From the NCBI GenBank assembly GCA_945905295.1, contig CAMDPX010000024.1, positions 1 to 49,286 on the forward strand: DNA of 49,286 bases, written 5' to 3'. The notes beneath the pieces are model-generated. The model had not been told where the DNA came from and made no database searches. It saw only the letters and a list, made by a program, of their open reading frames with translations. The position numbers and the translations under genes are program-made. Within the stretch, counting starts at the first letter, position 1, and every line of letters begins with the position of its first letter. This document shows positions 1 to 8,687 of the stretch, one piece after another. The stretch is from Planctomyces sp. SH-PL62 (GTDB taxonomy: Bacteria; Planctomycetota; Planctomycetia; Planctomycetales; Planctomycetaceae).

Positions 1-2
1 CA

Positions 3-131
3 CGGCGAGAGATCGCGACCTACATCGCCTACTACAACAACTCCCGCCGACACTCATCCCTCGATTACCTCACCCCCACCGAATTCGAATCTCAAATGCT
101 CGCCGAAAATAGTGACTCACACTGTCCGTGA
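3..131 (+). pseudogene. IS3-family transposase (OrfB) C-terminal fragment, cut by window edge
   Basis: The frame entering from the left edge reads YIAYYNNSRRHSSLDYLTP and ends at TGA 129-131. This is the conserved C-terminal end of the IS3-family OrfB integrase core (rve domain), where the YN..R.HSSL.Y.TP pattern follows the last catalytic glutamate. Only about 42 residues are visible, so it cannot be told whether the full gene outside the window is intact. It marks the right end of an IS3-type element or its remnant; no terminal inverted repeat was recognised just downstream. Confidence 0.8.
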
Positions 132-168
132 AACACCGAGCACCTCACAGACTCGCCTGCCGGTTTCT

Positions 169-206
169 GGTGGGCCGGCGCTCGAAGCGAGCTTGTCCCA
201 CCCTAC
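169..206 (-). repeat. Solitary REP-like unit ending CTAC
   Basis: On the minus strand this begins GTAGGGTGGGACAAGCT and ends GCCGGCCCACC, so GTAG is followed by an imperfect hairpin (GTGGG.../...CCCAC, with an internal GCTCG/CGAGC stem). No second inverted unit is seen beside it. It lies between the IS3 fragment and the end of the parvulin gene. Confidence 0.5.
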
Positions 207-233
207 AAAATGCACGCGACTCGATGTGTCGCC

Positions 234-1427
234 TTACGACTTCGGCGGTTCGTAGCCTTTGATCTCATACGGCGAATCAATCGAGGCCGAGTCCCACAGC
301 TCCTCGAGGATCTTTTCCATCTCGCCTTGCTCGTCCGTTTGCAGCAGCGTCAAGCGGATCTTTTCCTGGACTTCATCGAACGGGACGTGTCCGGCGTTTT
401 GACGTTCCACCACGCGCACGACTTGAAAATAGCCGCGCGGCGATTCGATCAACTCGCTCGGCTCGCCGATGGGCAATTCAAACAGCAGTGCTTCGATCTT
501 TTCGTCGGCAAGACTCCCTTCGTTCGTCCAGTCTTGCAGACCTTTGTTCTCCGCGTTCAAACCGTCGGAGATCTCGGCGGCCATTTCTCCAAAGTCGCGG
601 GCTTCTTTCAGCCCGTCGGCCAAAATCCGCAGCTTCGCGCGCGCCTGCTCTTCATTGGCTCGCGAGATCAAGATTTGCTGCCACCTCACGCGGCGTTTGA
701 ACTCGTAGTCCTTCAAGTGCTGCTGGTAATACGCGAACAAATCCTGCCGGCTGAGCTTCTGGTTGTTCTTCACCTTGGTGGCCAGGTACTGCTGAGCCAT
801 CACCTTGTTGCGAAACTGGTACTCGACCATCGCCAGCGACGTGCCATGCTTTTGCAGTTCGCGATCCAGCTCCGCCGTGCTGGTGACCTTCATCTCCTTC
901 TTCATCTGATCGAGCTGCTCTTGAAGCTGCTTCTTCATGAAGCCGTCGATCTGCTTCTGCTGATCCTTCTTGAGCGACCGCCGCATCGCTTCAGAGAGCA
1001 GCTTGCGTTCGACATGCGCCCGCAGGTCGCGTTCGATGAGCTGCTCAACTTGCTTGCGGTATTGATCCGGCGGCACTTGCTCGCGCATCTTCGAGAGCTG
1101 TTCGGCGTACCGTTCCAAAATTTCCGCTTCAAACAGCGGCGAGCCATTCACGGTGGCGACAACACGATTCCCCTCCAGTTCTTTGGGAATCTCGCTGTCG
1201 GATTCAGTCGCTGAAACAAGTTCGACGGGTGACTTCTCGTCATCGCGATCGCGCTGTTTCTTGTCGGCCTGCGCGGTTTGCTCCGAGTTCCGAGCGCCCA
1301 CCTTCCTCGGCGGCGGCGGCCCGACCACAGGATTATCGACCTTTGGACCCAGGCCGGTGTCTCCCTTGCAGCCAGCGAGCGCCAGCAGGACCGTCAGTAA
1401 AATTTGAGTCAGTCGCATGAACCGCAT
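234..1427 (-). CDS. Parvulin-type peptidyl-prolyl isomerase lipoprotein (SurA/PrsA-like)
   Basis: This is a 397-residue protein whose N-terminal hydrophobic stretch ends in the lipobox LALAGC, so the mature protein is expected to be lipid-anchored in the cell envelope. A charged linker (residues about 40-85) is followed by a helical SurA-N-like chaperone region rich in Glu, Lys and Gln (about 90-240). A rotamase (parvulin) domain follows at about 245-365, with the features QQILISR..., DFGEMAAEISDG and LFELPIGEPSELIESPRGYFQVVRV. The family folds or isomerises prolines in exported proteins. The ATG at 1427 is chosen because it gives a complete lipoprotein signal. It lies downstream of mfd on the same strand, with a palindromic repeat between them. 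Confidence 0.85.
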   Translation of the reverse strand: MRFMRLTQILLTVLLALAGCKGDTGLGPKVDNPVVGPPPPRKVGARNSEQTAQADKKQRDRDDEKSPVELVSATESDSEIPKELEGNRVVATVNGSPLFEAEILERYAEQLSKMREQVPPDQYRKQVEQLIERDLRAHVERKLLSEAMRRSLKKDQQKQIDGFMKKQLQEQLDQMKKEMKVTSTAELDRELQKHGTSLAMVEYQFRNKVMAQQYLATKVKNNQKLSRQDLFAYYQQHLKDYEFKRRVRWQQILISRANEEQARAKLRILADGLKEARDFGEMAAEISDGLNAENKGLQDWTNEGSLADEKIEALLFELPIGEPSELIESPRGYFQVVRVVERQNAGHVPFDEVQEKIRLTLLQTDEQGEMEKILEELWDSASIDSPYEIKGYEPPKS

Positions 1428-1435
1428 CCTTGCGC

Positions 1436-1507
1436 GCTCGTAGTGACCGCATTCATGCGGTCCCCTCTGCCCGCGCCACCGCCCCGATCAATCGGGGCAC
1501 TACGAGC
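1436..1507. repeat. REP doublet (REPIN-like) between mfd and parvulin gene
   Basis: Outer arms GCTCGTAGTG (1436-1445) and CACTACGAGC (1498-1507) are exact inverted repeats containing GTAG and CTAC. Inside each arm is a 6-4-6 hairpin: ACCGCA-TTCA-TGCGGT on the left and, read inward from the right, CCCCGA-TTGA-TCGGGG. The stems differ at three positions, each with its partner changed as well. Confidence 0.75.
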
Positions 1508-1532
1508 AAAGGGGCGGGACTATCCGCCAATT

Positions 1533-4500
1533 TCAAATCGGCTGCAACACCGCTTTTAGCAGCGGCAACAGGGCGTCAAACGACGTCTCCGCCCCTTCCC
1601 CCATTGGCCAGTACGCCGACTTCATATCCACGATCCGCAGCCGTCCTTGATGCTTGCCGACCAACGGCCGCATCCGCGAGGCGTCCCGATAGCCGAACAC
1701 CAACCAGTCATCCTCACGAGTAATCCGGTCGATGCTCCACCGCGCCGCGCTGAGTTGCAGCTCGCGCAGCTCGACCATTTTCTCCGCCAGAGGTGGGAGC
1801 GGGCCGAAGCGATCGCGAAGTTCGTTTTGCCAATCGGCCAATTCCTCGAACGATCCCACCGCCGAGAGTTTGCGATACGCCTCGATCTTCGGCCGGCCGG
1901 GCGGGACGTAATCGTGAGGCAGATACGCCGTCACCGGCAGATCGACTTGGACGTGAATGTGCTCCTTCAACGGCTGCTTCTTGGCGGCTCGGACGGCGTT
2001 CTCCAGAAGCTGGCAGTACAGCTCGTAGCCGACCGCTTCCATGTGCCCGCTTTGCTCAGAGCCCAGGATGTTGCCGGCTCCTCGAATCTCCAGGTCACGC
2101 ATCGCGATCTTGAAGCCGGCTCCCAGTTCGCTGAATTCTTCGATCGCCTTCAGCCGCTTCGTCGCCAGCGGAGTCAGCGACTTCCCCTCTTCGAGCAAGA
2201 GATAGCAGTACGCCTTGTGCTTGTACCGGCCGACTCGCCCCCGAAGCTGATGCAGGTCGGCAAGTCCATAGTTCTGAGCGTCGTTGATGAAGATCGTGTT
2301 CGCGTTCGGGATGTCGATGCCGCTCTCGATGATCGTCGTGCAGACGAAGATGTCGAGCTCGCGATTCACGAACTTGACCATCACCTCTTCCAGTTCGTGC
2401 CCCGCCATCTGCCCGTGACCGATGCCGATCCGCGCCTCCGGCACGATCTTTTGAATCCGATCCGCCATCGACTTGATGTTGTAGACCCGGTTATGCACGA
2501 AGAAGACCTGCCCGTTGCGATTCAGCTCTCGCACAATCGCCTGCCGAATCAGATCGCCGTCGAAGCGGCACACGCGCGTCGTCACCGCCATGCGATCCAC
2601 CGGTGCGGTCGTCAGGTTGCTGATGTCCCGAATCCCCAGCAGCGACATGTGCAACGTGCGCGGAATCGGCGTCGCGGAAAGCGTCAGCACATCCACCTCC
2701 AGCCGCAGGTGTTTCAAAACCTCTTTGTGCTCGACCCCGAAGCGTTGCTCTTCGTCGATCACCAGCAGGCCGAGGTCTTTGAACCGCACATCCGGTGACA
2801 CCAGCCGATGCGTCCCGACCAGCAAGTCGATCGTGCCGTTCGCCGCACCCTCGATGATTTTCTTCTGCTCACCCTTCGTCTTGAACCGCGAGATCCCTTC
2901 GACGGTGATCGGGAACTCGGCCATCCGTTCCGTGAATGTCCGGAAATGCTGCTCGGCGAGCACCGTCGTCGGCACGAGCACCGCGACTTGCTTGCCGGCG
3001 TCGATGACTTTGAATGCGGCCCGCAGCGCGACCTCAGTCTTGCCGTAACCGACGTCACCGCAGATCAGCCGATCCATCGGCCGTGCGCGTTCGAGATCCC
3101 CCTTGCAGTCCTCAATCGCGTTGAGCTGATCCGGCGTCTCTTCATACGGAAACGCCGCATCGAACTCCTTCACCATGTGCGAGTCCGCCGGATACGCGAA
3201 CCCCGGCTTCGTCTCGCGCGCCGCTTGCAGCAAGATCATGTCCGTCGCGAGATCCGCAACCGCATCCGCCACCTTCTGCTTCCGCTTCGCCCACGACGTC
3301 CCACCAATCGTGCTCAGTTCCGGCGACGAGCGCTGCCCACCGACGTACTTCTGCACGAGATGAATCAGCGACACCGGCACATAGATCAGCACGCGGTTCG
3401 CGAACTCCAAGGTGAGATGCTCCTCAGTCGCGTCCCCCTTCTCCATCAGCTTCATTCCGCGATACCGAGCAATCCCGTGCGAGAGATGCACGACGACATC
3501 CCCTTCATTCAGCTCGAGAAAACTATCAATCGCCCGCGTCTCAACCTTCCGCCGCCGCTTCGTTTCGCGCGCGATCGTCGCCCGCCCGAACAACTCATGA
3601 TCGCTGAGCACAATGACCCGCTCAGCAACCAGCCGAAAGCCCTTGTTGACCCGGCCGACGCAGAGCATGACGCGATCGGCGAGCACCATGTTCTGCCCGG
3701 CCGAAAGCCGATCGCCGTCAGCCGACAGCCGTGATACTGTTTTCTCGGGCGACGGAAAAACGGTATCACGGCTGTCGGCCAGCGGCTCACGGCCAGCGGC
3801 CGAACGAGTTTCCGACAACAATTCCGCCAACCGTTCGCGTTCCCCCTCGTTGTGACACGCGATCAAGACTTGCTCGTCGCGGCCAACAACCGTCGCCAGT
3901 TCGTTCATCACTTCATGCTTCGGCCCGCTGAACCGCTCAATCGACTCGACCTGCAAATGGCATGAGGTCTCGAACGAATCCGCCGCAATCGGCGCGATGG
4001 TCACATTCGCGAAGTCGGTCAGCCGAGCGATCACTTGTGCGATCTCAGCCAGACCAGTGGTCTCACTGAGCCGCTCGCGATACAGCCGCGCCTCGTCAAT
4101 CAGTTCGGGCAATTCAATGATCGCGACCCAACTGCCAGCCGGAAGATGAGCCGCCAAAAGGGGTCGGGAGTCTTTTTCAGAGCGGCCTATCATTTCAATT
4201 TGAGAGTCGTGCGACGAAGGGCCGCTCTGAAAAAGACTCCCGACCCCGTTGCTCGCCAGCGCCGTCACGCTGACCTCGCTCAGCGTCTCAATCGTCCGCT
4301 GCGATTCGACATCAAACCGCCGCAGCGATTCGAGTTCATCGCCAAAGAACTCCAACCGCAGCGGGTCTTCCGAGTCCGACGGGAAGATATCCACAATCCC
4401 GCCATGCACGCTGACCTCGCCGGGCAACTCGACCGCCGGAACACGTTCAAAGCCTCGCTCGATCAACCAGCGCAGCAACTCTTCGACATCAACGTCGCTA

Positions 4501-4991
4501 CCGACTCGCATCGTGCGGGATGAGGCGGCGATCTCATCGCGTCCCGGAACCGGCTGCATCAGCGCCGGCCCGCTGGTCACGATCACGCGCGGCGGCTTGT
4601 CGGACGCCAGCGCCCGCAGCACGCGCAGCCGAGCACCACCCACCGCATCCATCGCCGAGCCATCCGGCGGCCAACTCTCCCACGCCGGAAAGATCGCCGG
4701 GACTTCACCGAGAAAGTTGTAAACATCATCCGCGAACTCATCGACATCGTGCATCCGAGGCAACACGACGACCAGCGGCTTCTCGTTCTCAACCTGCTGA
4801 GCCAACGCCGCGACAACTAACCCGGCCGACGAACCCCAAGCCCCATCAATCGCTCCCGCTTCCCCTCGTTTCAGCGCGGCAATCACCGCCGCAAACGACG
4901 CCTGCTTGGGCAACAACGCGGGCAGCTCGCGCAGGGTTATCCCCTGGCGATTCACTTTCGGCGAGTCGTCCTTCCGTCGAGGCTTCGGCAT
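1533..4991 (-). CDS. mfd: Transcription-repair coupling factor Mfd
   Basis: This is a 1152-residue protein, the usual Mfd length. An N-terminal UvrB-like module is followed by an RNA-polymerase-interacting CarD-like domain (about 485-555, LNEGDVVVHLSHGIARYRG). The SF2 translocase motor carries CGDVGYGKTE (about 642), DEEQRFG (about 743), SATPIPRTL and QLRGRVGR (about 917), and a C-terminal D7 domain follows. Mfd removes stalled RNA polymerase and recruits UvrA. The start MPKPRRK at 4991 is preferred over an upstream in-frame start because the TGA of the preceding gene overlaps it as TGATG, suggesting translational coupling. Two palindromic repeats (3721-3779 and 4160-4247) are translated in frame inside the N-terminal half, at about residues 404-424 and 248-278, both before the motor. 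Confidence 0.95.
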   Translation of the reverse strand: MPKPRRKDDSPKVNRQGITLRELPALLPKQASFAAVIAALKRGEAGAIDGAWGSSAGLVVAALAQQVENEKPLVVVLPRMHDVDEFADDVYNFLGEVPAIFPAWESWPPDGSAMDAVGGARLRVLRALASDKPPRVIVTSGPALMQPVPGRDEIAASSRTMRVGSDVDVEELLRWLIERGFERVPAVELPGEVSVHGGIVDIFPSDSEDPLRLEFFGDELESLRRFDVESQRTIETLSEVSVTALASNGVGSLFQSGPSSHDSQIEMIGRSEKDSRPLLAAHLPAGSWVAIIELPELIDEARLYRERLSETTGLAEIAQVIARLTDFANVTIAPIAADSFETSCHLQVESIERFSGPKHEVMNELATVVGRDEQVLIACHNEGERERLAELLSETRSAAGREPLADSRDTVFPSPEKTVSRLSADGDRLSAGQNMVLADRVMLCVGRVNKGFRLVAERVIVLSDHELFGRATIARETKRRRKVETRAIDSFLELNEGDVVVHLSHGIARYRGMKLMEKGDATEEHLTLEFANRVLIYVPVSLIHLVQKYVGGQRSSPELSTIGGTSWAKRKQKVADAVADLATDMILLQAARETKPGFAYPADSHMVKEFDAAFPYEETPDQLNAIEDCKGDLERARPMDRLICGDVGYGKTEVALRAAFKVIDAGKQVAVLVPTTVLAEQHFRTFTERMAEFPITVEGISRFKTKGEQKKIIEGAANGTIDLLVGTHRLVSPDVRFKDLGLLVIDEEQRFGVEHKEVLKHLRLEVDVLTLSATPIPRTLHMSLLGIRDISNLTTAPVDRMAVTTRVCRFDGDLIRQAIVRELNRNGQVFFVHNRVYNIKSMADRIQKIVPEARIGIGHGQMAGHELEEVMVKFVNRELDIFVCTTIIESGIDIPNANTIFINDAQNYGLADLHQLRGRVGRYKHKAYCYLLLEEGKSLTPLATKRLKAIEEFSELGAGFKIAMRDLEIRGAGNILGSEQSGHMEAVGYELYCQLLENAVRAAKKQPLKEHIHVQVDLPVTAYLPHDYVPPGRPKIEAYRKLSAVGSFEELADWQNELRDRFGPLPPLAEKMVELRELQLSAARWSIDRITREDDWLVFGYRDASRMRPLVGKHQGRLRIVDMKSAYWPMGEGAETSFDALLPLLKAVLQPI
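3721..3779. repeat. Palindromic repeat inside mfd coding sequence (GATACCGTTTTT family)
   Basis: The arm GCCGACAGCCGTGATACTG (from 3721) is matched by its near-exact reverse complement ending at 3779, around a short GC-rich loop. Single-arm relatives with the core GCCGTGATACCGTTTTT occur at 37162-37184 (upstream of gmhA) and 47267-47289 (between the two formyltransferases). In mfd it is read through in frame. Confidence 0.8.
4160..4247. repeat. Perfect 28-bp inverted repeat inside mfd
   Basis: Arms 4160-4187 and 4220-4247 are exact inverted repeats starting GGGGTCGGGAGTCTTTTTC, separated by a 32-nt loop. The outer 21 bases are identical to the outer part of the intergenic element at 18451-18539, but the inner parts of the two elements differ. 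Here the element is translated in frame within Mfd. Confidence 0.9.
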
Positions 4992-5641
4992 CAGCCACTT
5001 TTGTAGGATGGGCACTCCTGCCCGTCCATGCGGCGAAAGGTCTTGGACTTCGCATGCACCGCATCTCGCCGGATCAGCCATTCGTCAACAAAGAAGTGCG
5101 AGTCGATCAACGCTTGCAGAATCGGACAGTCGGCTGACGGCGAAATCGTCAACGTGTCCGTCGATAAAAACGGATACGCTTGCGTCTCCCCTTCGATCTT
5201 GGCGAAGAACAATCGCCCCGAAGGGTTCTTCTCGCGAGTGCCTCTCGGCAAAAAAATCGGCCCAGCAAAACCTTCGATGCCGTTGCGAGACAGCGCTCGG
5301 CGCGAGTCTCCCGACATGACGGCGCTGAAAATCGATTGACCCTCCAGACTGAGTCGCATCGCAGCCGGCAACCCGACATCCACGTCGATCGTCCCGTGGC
5401 GGTACGGCGTGGAAAACCAAGTCCGCTCCGACCACGCGAAGAACCGCGACGAGTTGAATGCCTGAACCAAGAACGCCGCGTCCGATCCCTCGCTCGCGTC
5501 AGGCCGGTGAACGAACACCGAAAAGCTCAGTTCCCGAAACCGCACGCCGAAGAACTTCGAGTCACACGCCACCACCAACACGCGCGCCCGGCCTGCGTGT
5601 TCCACCGGAGTCAAACCCTCGCCCCTGAGCCCAACGCCGTT
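4991..5641 (-). pseudogene. DUF2071/acetoacetate-decarboxylase-like protein, C-terminal part, split by IS
   Basis: About 215 codons read on from the IS junction (GLRGEGLTPVEHAGRA..., VVACDSKFFGVRFRELSFSV, then FVVDEWLIRRD near the end). The fold resembles acetoacetate decarboxylase-like/DUF2071 proteins; this is judged by eye and is moderate. If the IS at 5642-7214 and one copy of the 9-bp target repeat are removed, the frame joins the ATG at 7265 and gives about 230 residues, a normal size. The last residues RMDGQECPSYKSG are encoded by a REP-like unit at 5003-5027. Its TGA overlaps the mfd ATG. Confidence 0.6.
5003..5027 (+). repeat. Solitary REP-like unit (GTAGGAyGGGCA family)
   Basis: GTAGGATGGGCACTCCTGCC is followed by CGTCC; GGGCA-CTCC-TGCCC forms the hairpin. 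It is the same family as the doublet at 36445-36507. It lies within the 3-prime coding end of the split DUF2071-like gene. Confidence 0.75.
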
Positions 5642-7214
5642 AAGTATTTTTACATAGCGAGCGTTAGGTGCTGTTTGAGTTGGAGTTTGTGTTGTCGTGT
5701 GGCGGCGATGATGTTTGGTTTTCCGGCGTGAGGCTTGTCTTTGTTGTCGGGACGGTAGCGTGCTTGTTTGGATTTCTTGGTGCGTTCGTAGTGGTCGGTG
5801 ACGGCATGACGCAGTTTCGATTTCAAGCTGGTGCCTTGGGCGGGGATCTCCGACCACGAGTGGAACACGTCGCGGATGGCGTGGATCGCCAAAGCCGCGC
5901 TGCTGTGCGTGGGCGGTTGCCCGATCGCGATCTGCTCCTTCACCGCGAACAACTGGATCATCCACAGCCCCAACAGCGACCAATCCAATTCGCACAACGC
6001 ACGCTCCGGTGTTTTGCTGCGCAGCTTGCTGCGACCGAAGGTTTGTTTGATCGTGCGGAATTGCAGTTCGATGCCCCACCGCAATTGATACAACTGACGC
6101 GCCGTCTCGCCCGACAGTTCTTTCGGGTTGAGAACGCTCGTGACCAAGTAGATCGGCGTGCGACCGAACTTCATGGTGATCAAGCGCAGGACCAGCGGCG
6201 GTTGTTTTTTGCGAGCCGCTTTGGTCGGCCAGCAGTAGACGATGCCGTGCGACTCGCGCGCGTAGCCGAGATTCTTCAGCAGCGTGACGTTGCTTCCGAC
6301 ACGCATCAGGAAGTGATGCCCCTGGTCCACGATCGACCTCCAGAAGTCGTAGCCCACGAAGCCCGCGTCGCCGCAAAACAGCGTTTTCCACGGGAATCTC
6401 TCGGTTTTCAACAGCTCTTGAAAATGCGCTCGCTCGCTGGAATTCGACGGCCCGGTGCGCCAGCACCACAGCAATCGCAGTCCCATGTGCCACACCAGTG
6501 TCAACCAGATTTGCGGTTTGACCGGCTGCGACTTCTTCTTCCGTTGTGCCACGCCGTTCTTCCGGCGCTTCTTCGCACGGTGCTTGGCACTGGCGCTGCG
6601 ACCATAGTTCGCGGCACAAAACGCCTGCTCGTTGGGAGCCGTTCGCGGCGTGCTGACGCGCGAGCCATCGACGGCCAACGGCAGCCAGCCGCCCACTCGC
6701 CAATACTCGCCGCCATGCCGCTCCATCAGGCCCTGCATCCGAGCCCACAACAACGGCAACAACTGGCCGGTGACCGTGACCAAGGCTCCGGTCAGTCCTT
6801 GATAACTGCTGAGGGCCGCTCGCCCCAACATCTTCAACGACCAGGAGTGAGCCTCCGCAAACGCCCCCGTGAGCGTCGCGTGGTCGGACCACACCCACAA
6901 CACCGCCAAGATGATCAAGTCGCACACCAGCCATGTCGTATTGCCATGAAACTTCAAGTTCTGGAAACTCTTCTCGCTCACGATCCAGGTCACCGCCGAC
7001 CGCAGCGTCTCGCCGTTGACCTGTTGTTTTGCCGGCTTCCGACCACTCGTGGCCTTCGCCGTCTTCTTCCGCCGATGTCCCTGTTTGATGTGTTTCATCT
7101 CAGCCAGACTCCTTTCAAGCTGAAGCGTTTTCAGTTTGGGTTAATGGGGGAGTCTGGCTTTTTTCATATTCTCCAATTCACGTAAACCTCGGATTTCCTC
7201 GTTTCAAAATACTT
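5642..7214 (-). mobile_element. IS4-family insertion sequence, about 1.57 kb
   Basis: The ends are AAGTATTTT on the left (5642-5650) and AAAATACTT on the right (7206-7214), forming terminal inverted repeats. They are flanked by AACGCCGTT (5633-5641) and AACGGCGTT (7215-7223). These flanks are best read as a 9-bp target duplication with one mismatch, because excision then restores an open frame across the site. The flanks are also near-palindromic, so the inverted repeat could alternatively be counted as 18 bp and include them. One transposase gene fills the element. Confidence 0.85.
5650..7098 (-). CDS. IS4-family DDE transposase
   Basis: This is a 482-residue transposase with a basic N-terminus (KKTAKATSGRKPAKQ). 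A DDE core follows: AVDGSRVSTPR (first Asp), FCGDAGFVGYDFW (second Asp region) and the IS4-type signature YQLRWGIELQFRTIKQ, which fits the Y-2-R-3-E-6-K pattern carrying the catalytic Glu. Length and motif order are intact, so it may be active. Its TAA stop (5650-5652) touches the left terminal repeat. The family moves by cut-and-paste transposition. Confidence 0.92.
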   Translation of the reverse strand: MKHIKQGHRRKKTAKATSGRKPAKQQVNGETLRSAVTWIVSEKSFQNLKFHGNTTWLVCDLIILAVLWVWSDHATLTGAFAEAHSWSLKMLGRAALSSYQGLTGALVTVTGQLLPLLWARMQGLMERHGGEYWRVGGWLPLAVDGSRVSTPRTAPNEQAFCAANYGRSASAKHRAKKRRKNGVAQRKKKSQPVKPQIWLTLVWHMGLRLLWCWRTGPSNSSERAHFQELLKTERFPWKTLFCGDAGFVGYDFWRSIVDQGHHFLMRVGSNVTLLKNLGYARESHGIVYCWPTKAARKKQPPLVLRLITMKFGRTPIYLVTSVLNPKELSGETARQLYQLRWGIELQFRTIKQTFGRSKLRSKTPERALCELDWSLLGLWMIQLFAVKEQIAIGQPPTHSSAALAIHAIRDVFHSWSEIPAQGTSLKSKLRHAVTDHYERTKKSKQARYRPDNKDKPHAGKPNIIAATRQHKLQLKQHLTLAM

Positions 7215-7265
7215 AACGGCGTTGCCGCCGAGGGTTGCGGACGGTGGCCTCGATTTCGTGAGCAT
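7215..7265 (-). pseudogene. N-terminal stub of the IS-split DUF2071-like gene
   Basis: Reading minus from ATG 7265 gives MLTKSRPPSATLGGN, then the left junction. Joined to the fragment ending at 5641 through the shared target sequence it continues in frame as GGNGVGLRGEGLTP. The stub is only about 14 codons outside the target repeat, so the start codon choice is tentative. Confidence 0.45.
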
Positions 7266-7278
7266 CTTCTGGCACAGC

Positions 7279-8013
7279 TCAGTCTCCCCTCGAATTGTGT
7301 GGAGACCCAAACTGGGACAGGATCGCATCGGCAATATCGACGCTGCGCCAATTCAATGGCTGTGCCTCCAATTGCCGTGCCATCGCCGCGTCCGTCTTGG
7401 CTAGGTGCTCGCGAACCTCCGGCGTCGACATGAAGGACTCGATAATCAGCTCGTCCGTGGACTTCCGAGGCTCGTAAGTGATCGCGCCAACTGAGACATT
7501 TGCATCGGTGATCACAGTCGCGCATTTGTCTGAGATCGCGGATGGCAGACTCTCCATTTGTGCCGTGCTGGCCATGAAGCATGCCACCTGCTGATCGCCG
7601 TGCGCGACGTTTTGCTGTTGCACCACGGTCACCTGCTTCGCCACGACTGGCGAGCGAAACTCTTTCAAAGCGAGAGCCAGCTTCCGCGTCTCACCAAGGT
7701 ATTTCGCGGAAGCGTTGTGATAGACCTCGGCCACTTGTGGAGATTGGCCTTCCGCCTTGGACATCAGCCGTGCGGCCTGGACGTGTGCCAGCATGGCCCC
7801 ATCGACCAAGATTTGCTCCATCGGATTGTTCACGACGCCAGCATCCACCCGAATTTGCTCGAACGCCCGAATGTGCGATTCCGCCGAAACTGTGCTCAGG
7901 TTTGTACTGGTGGTCATGGACTCGAACTGCGAGATACCCGCGAGGCCGAACCGCAGGATCTGAATTCCCTTTTGCAAGTCGTGAACGATCAGAGGTTGCG
8001 GCGTCGCCTGCAC
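7279..8013 (-). CDS. Unknown protein, possibly phage- or plasmid-type family
   Basis: This is a 244-residue protein with no signal peptide or membrane segment. The centre (IRVDAGVVNNPMEQILVDGAMLAHVQAARLMSKA, split here for reading) and the phrase VAKQVTVVQQQNVAHGDQ recall a poorly defined family seen on phages and plasmids, in which a short helical region precedes a QxVxVxxxNVxxG beta segment. The function is unknown. The GTG start at 8013 is chosen because AGGAG lies seven bases upstream. It is followed by the IS4-invaded gene on the same strand. Confidence 0.6.
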   Translation of the reverse strand: MQATPQPLIVHDLQKGIQILRFGLAGISQFESMTTSTNLSTVSAESHIRAFEQIRVDAGVVNNPMEQILVDGAMLAHVQAARLMSKAEGQSPQVAEVYHNASAKYLGETRKLALALKEFRSPVVAKQVTVVQQQNVAHGDQQVACFMASTAQMESLPSAISDKCATVITDANVSVGAITYEPRKSTDELIIESFMSTPEVREHLAKTDAAMARQLEAQPLNWRSVDIADAILSQFGSPHNSRGD

Positions 8014-8339
8014 CTCGTCTCCTAGTCATCTTCATCATCAAACGGCATGCCGGGATCGGTTAGTTGTGTCATGGTGTCCTTTCCTTGTCTGGTCAAATCC
8101 ATTCGCCCGCCTGTCTGCGATGACCCTCAGCTAAACCAGCAGTTCAACCAAGCTGATCGCGACGGCAGCCACATTACTAATTTTCTGGACGCACAGGTAA
8201 GTGCTCTTTTAGTGACAAGTGAAAAGCAGGCGGAGCGACCACTCGCCGTGATCAGTGTGAGCTAAATCGAGAGACGAAACCGGGCATATCAACTTGAAGC
8301 CCCCCCCCGGCTTAGCCGCCGGACATCTGCGGATCGCCT
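8014..8339. other. Intergenic stretch with no recognised feature
   Basis: Short open frames occur on both strands but none shows a recognisable domain. A run of nine cytosines lies at about 8299-8307. Nothing else was recognised. Confidence 0.5.
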
Positions 8340-8687
8340 TCAGCGAACTGTGCGCACGTCGTTCTCACCCACCGTCACTGCGAGGAGAGTCTCATGCCCA
8401 TACTTGTTCTGCGAACAGCAACGTCTGACACCCACTGCGAAGACCTCTACGGCTGCGACTGCGCGGTCATGCGCAACGGCAGATCGTTCTTTCCACAGGC
8501 TTTGCCGAATGGCTGTCCGTGACTGGCGTTGTTCGGACGAGCTTTTGATCGTCGGAATCAACGCGGGACTCAACGACAACTGATGCATGCCCGTGCCGAG
8601 CTGCAACAGGAACGCACGCGGGCGGCCGGCCAACTCGCCGCAAAGCGCCACTGGTTTTCCGGCGGCGTTGAGAGTCGGCCATGTCAT
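8340..8687 (-). pseudogene. Remnant of PEP-protein phosphotransferase (Enzyme I) C-terminus
   Basis: The first 50 codons (8687 to about 8538) read AAGKPVALCGELAGRPRAF and then GMHQLSLSPALIPTIK. This matches the C-terminal end of PTS Enzyme I/PtsP proteins: the CGE(L/M)AG active-site cysteine loop followed by SMSP..IP.IK. Everything N-terminal of it is missing. The remaining codons to the stop at 8340 do not resemble the family, which suggests a frameshifted or decayed tail. The first codon overlaps the stop of the upstream dihydroorotase-like gene (GTATGA), so residual expression is possible, but no PTS function could remain. Confidence 0.55.

Noticed and set aside
4991-6934. A 647-residue minus-strand open frame
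   Set aside because: Only its C-terminal part (4991-5641) looks like a real protein. The rest is the transposase read in another frame across the IS junction.
5633-7223. 18-bp terminal repeat for the IS4 element
   Set aside because: The outer nine bases are better explained as the near-palindromic target duplication because excision then restores an open frame. The longer reading cannot be fully excluded.
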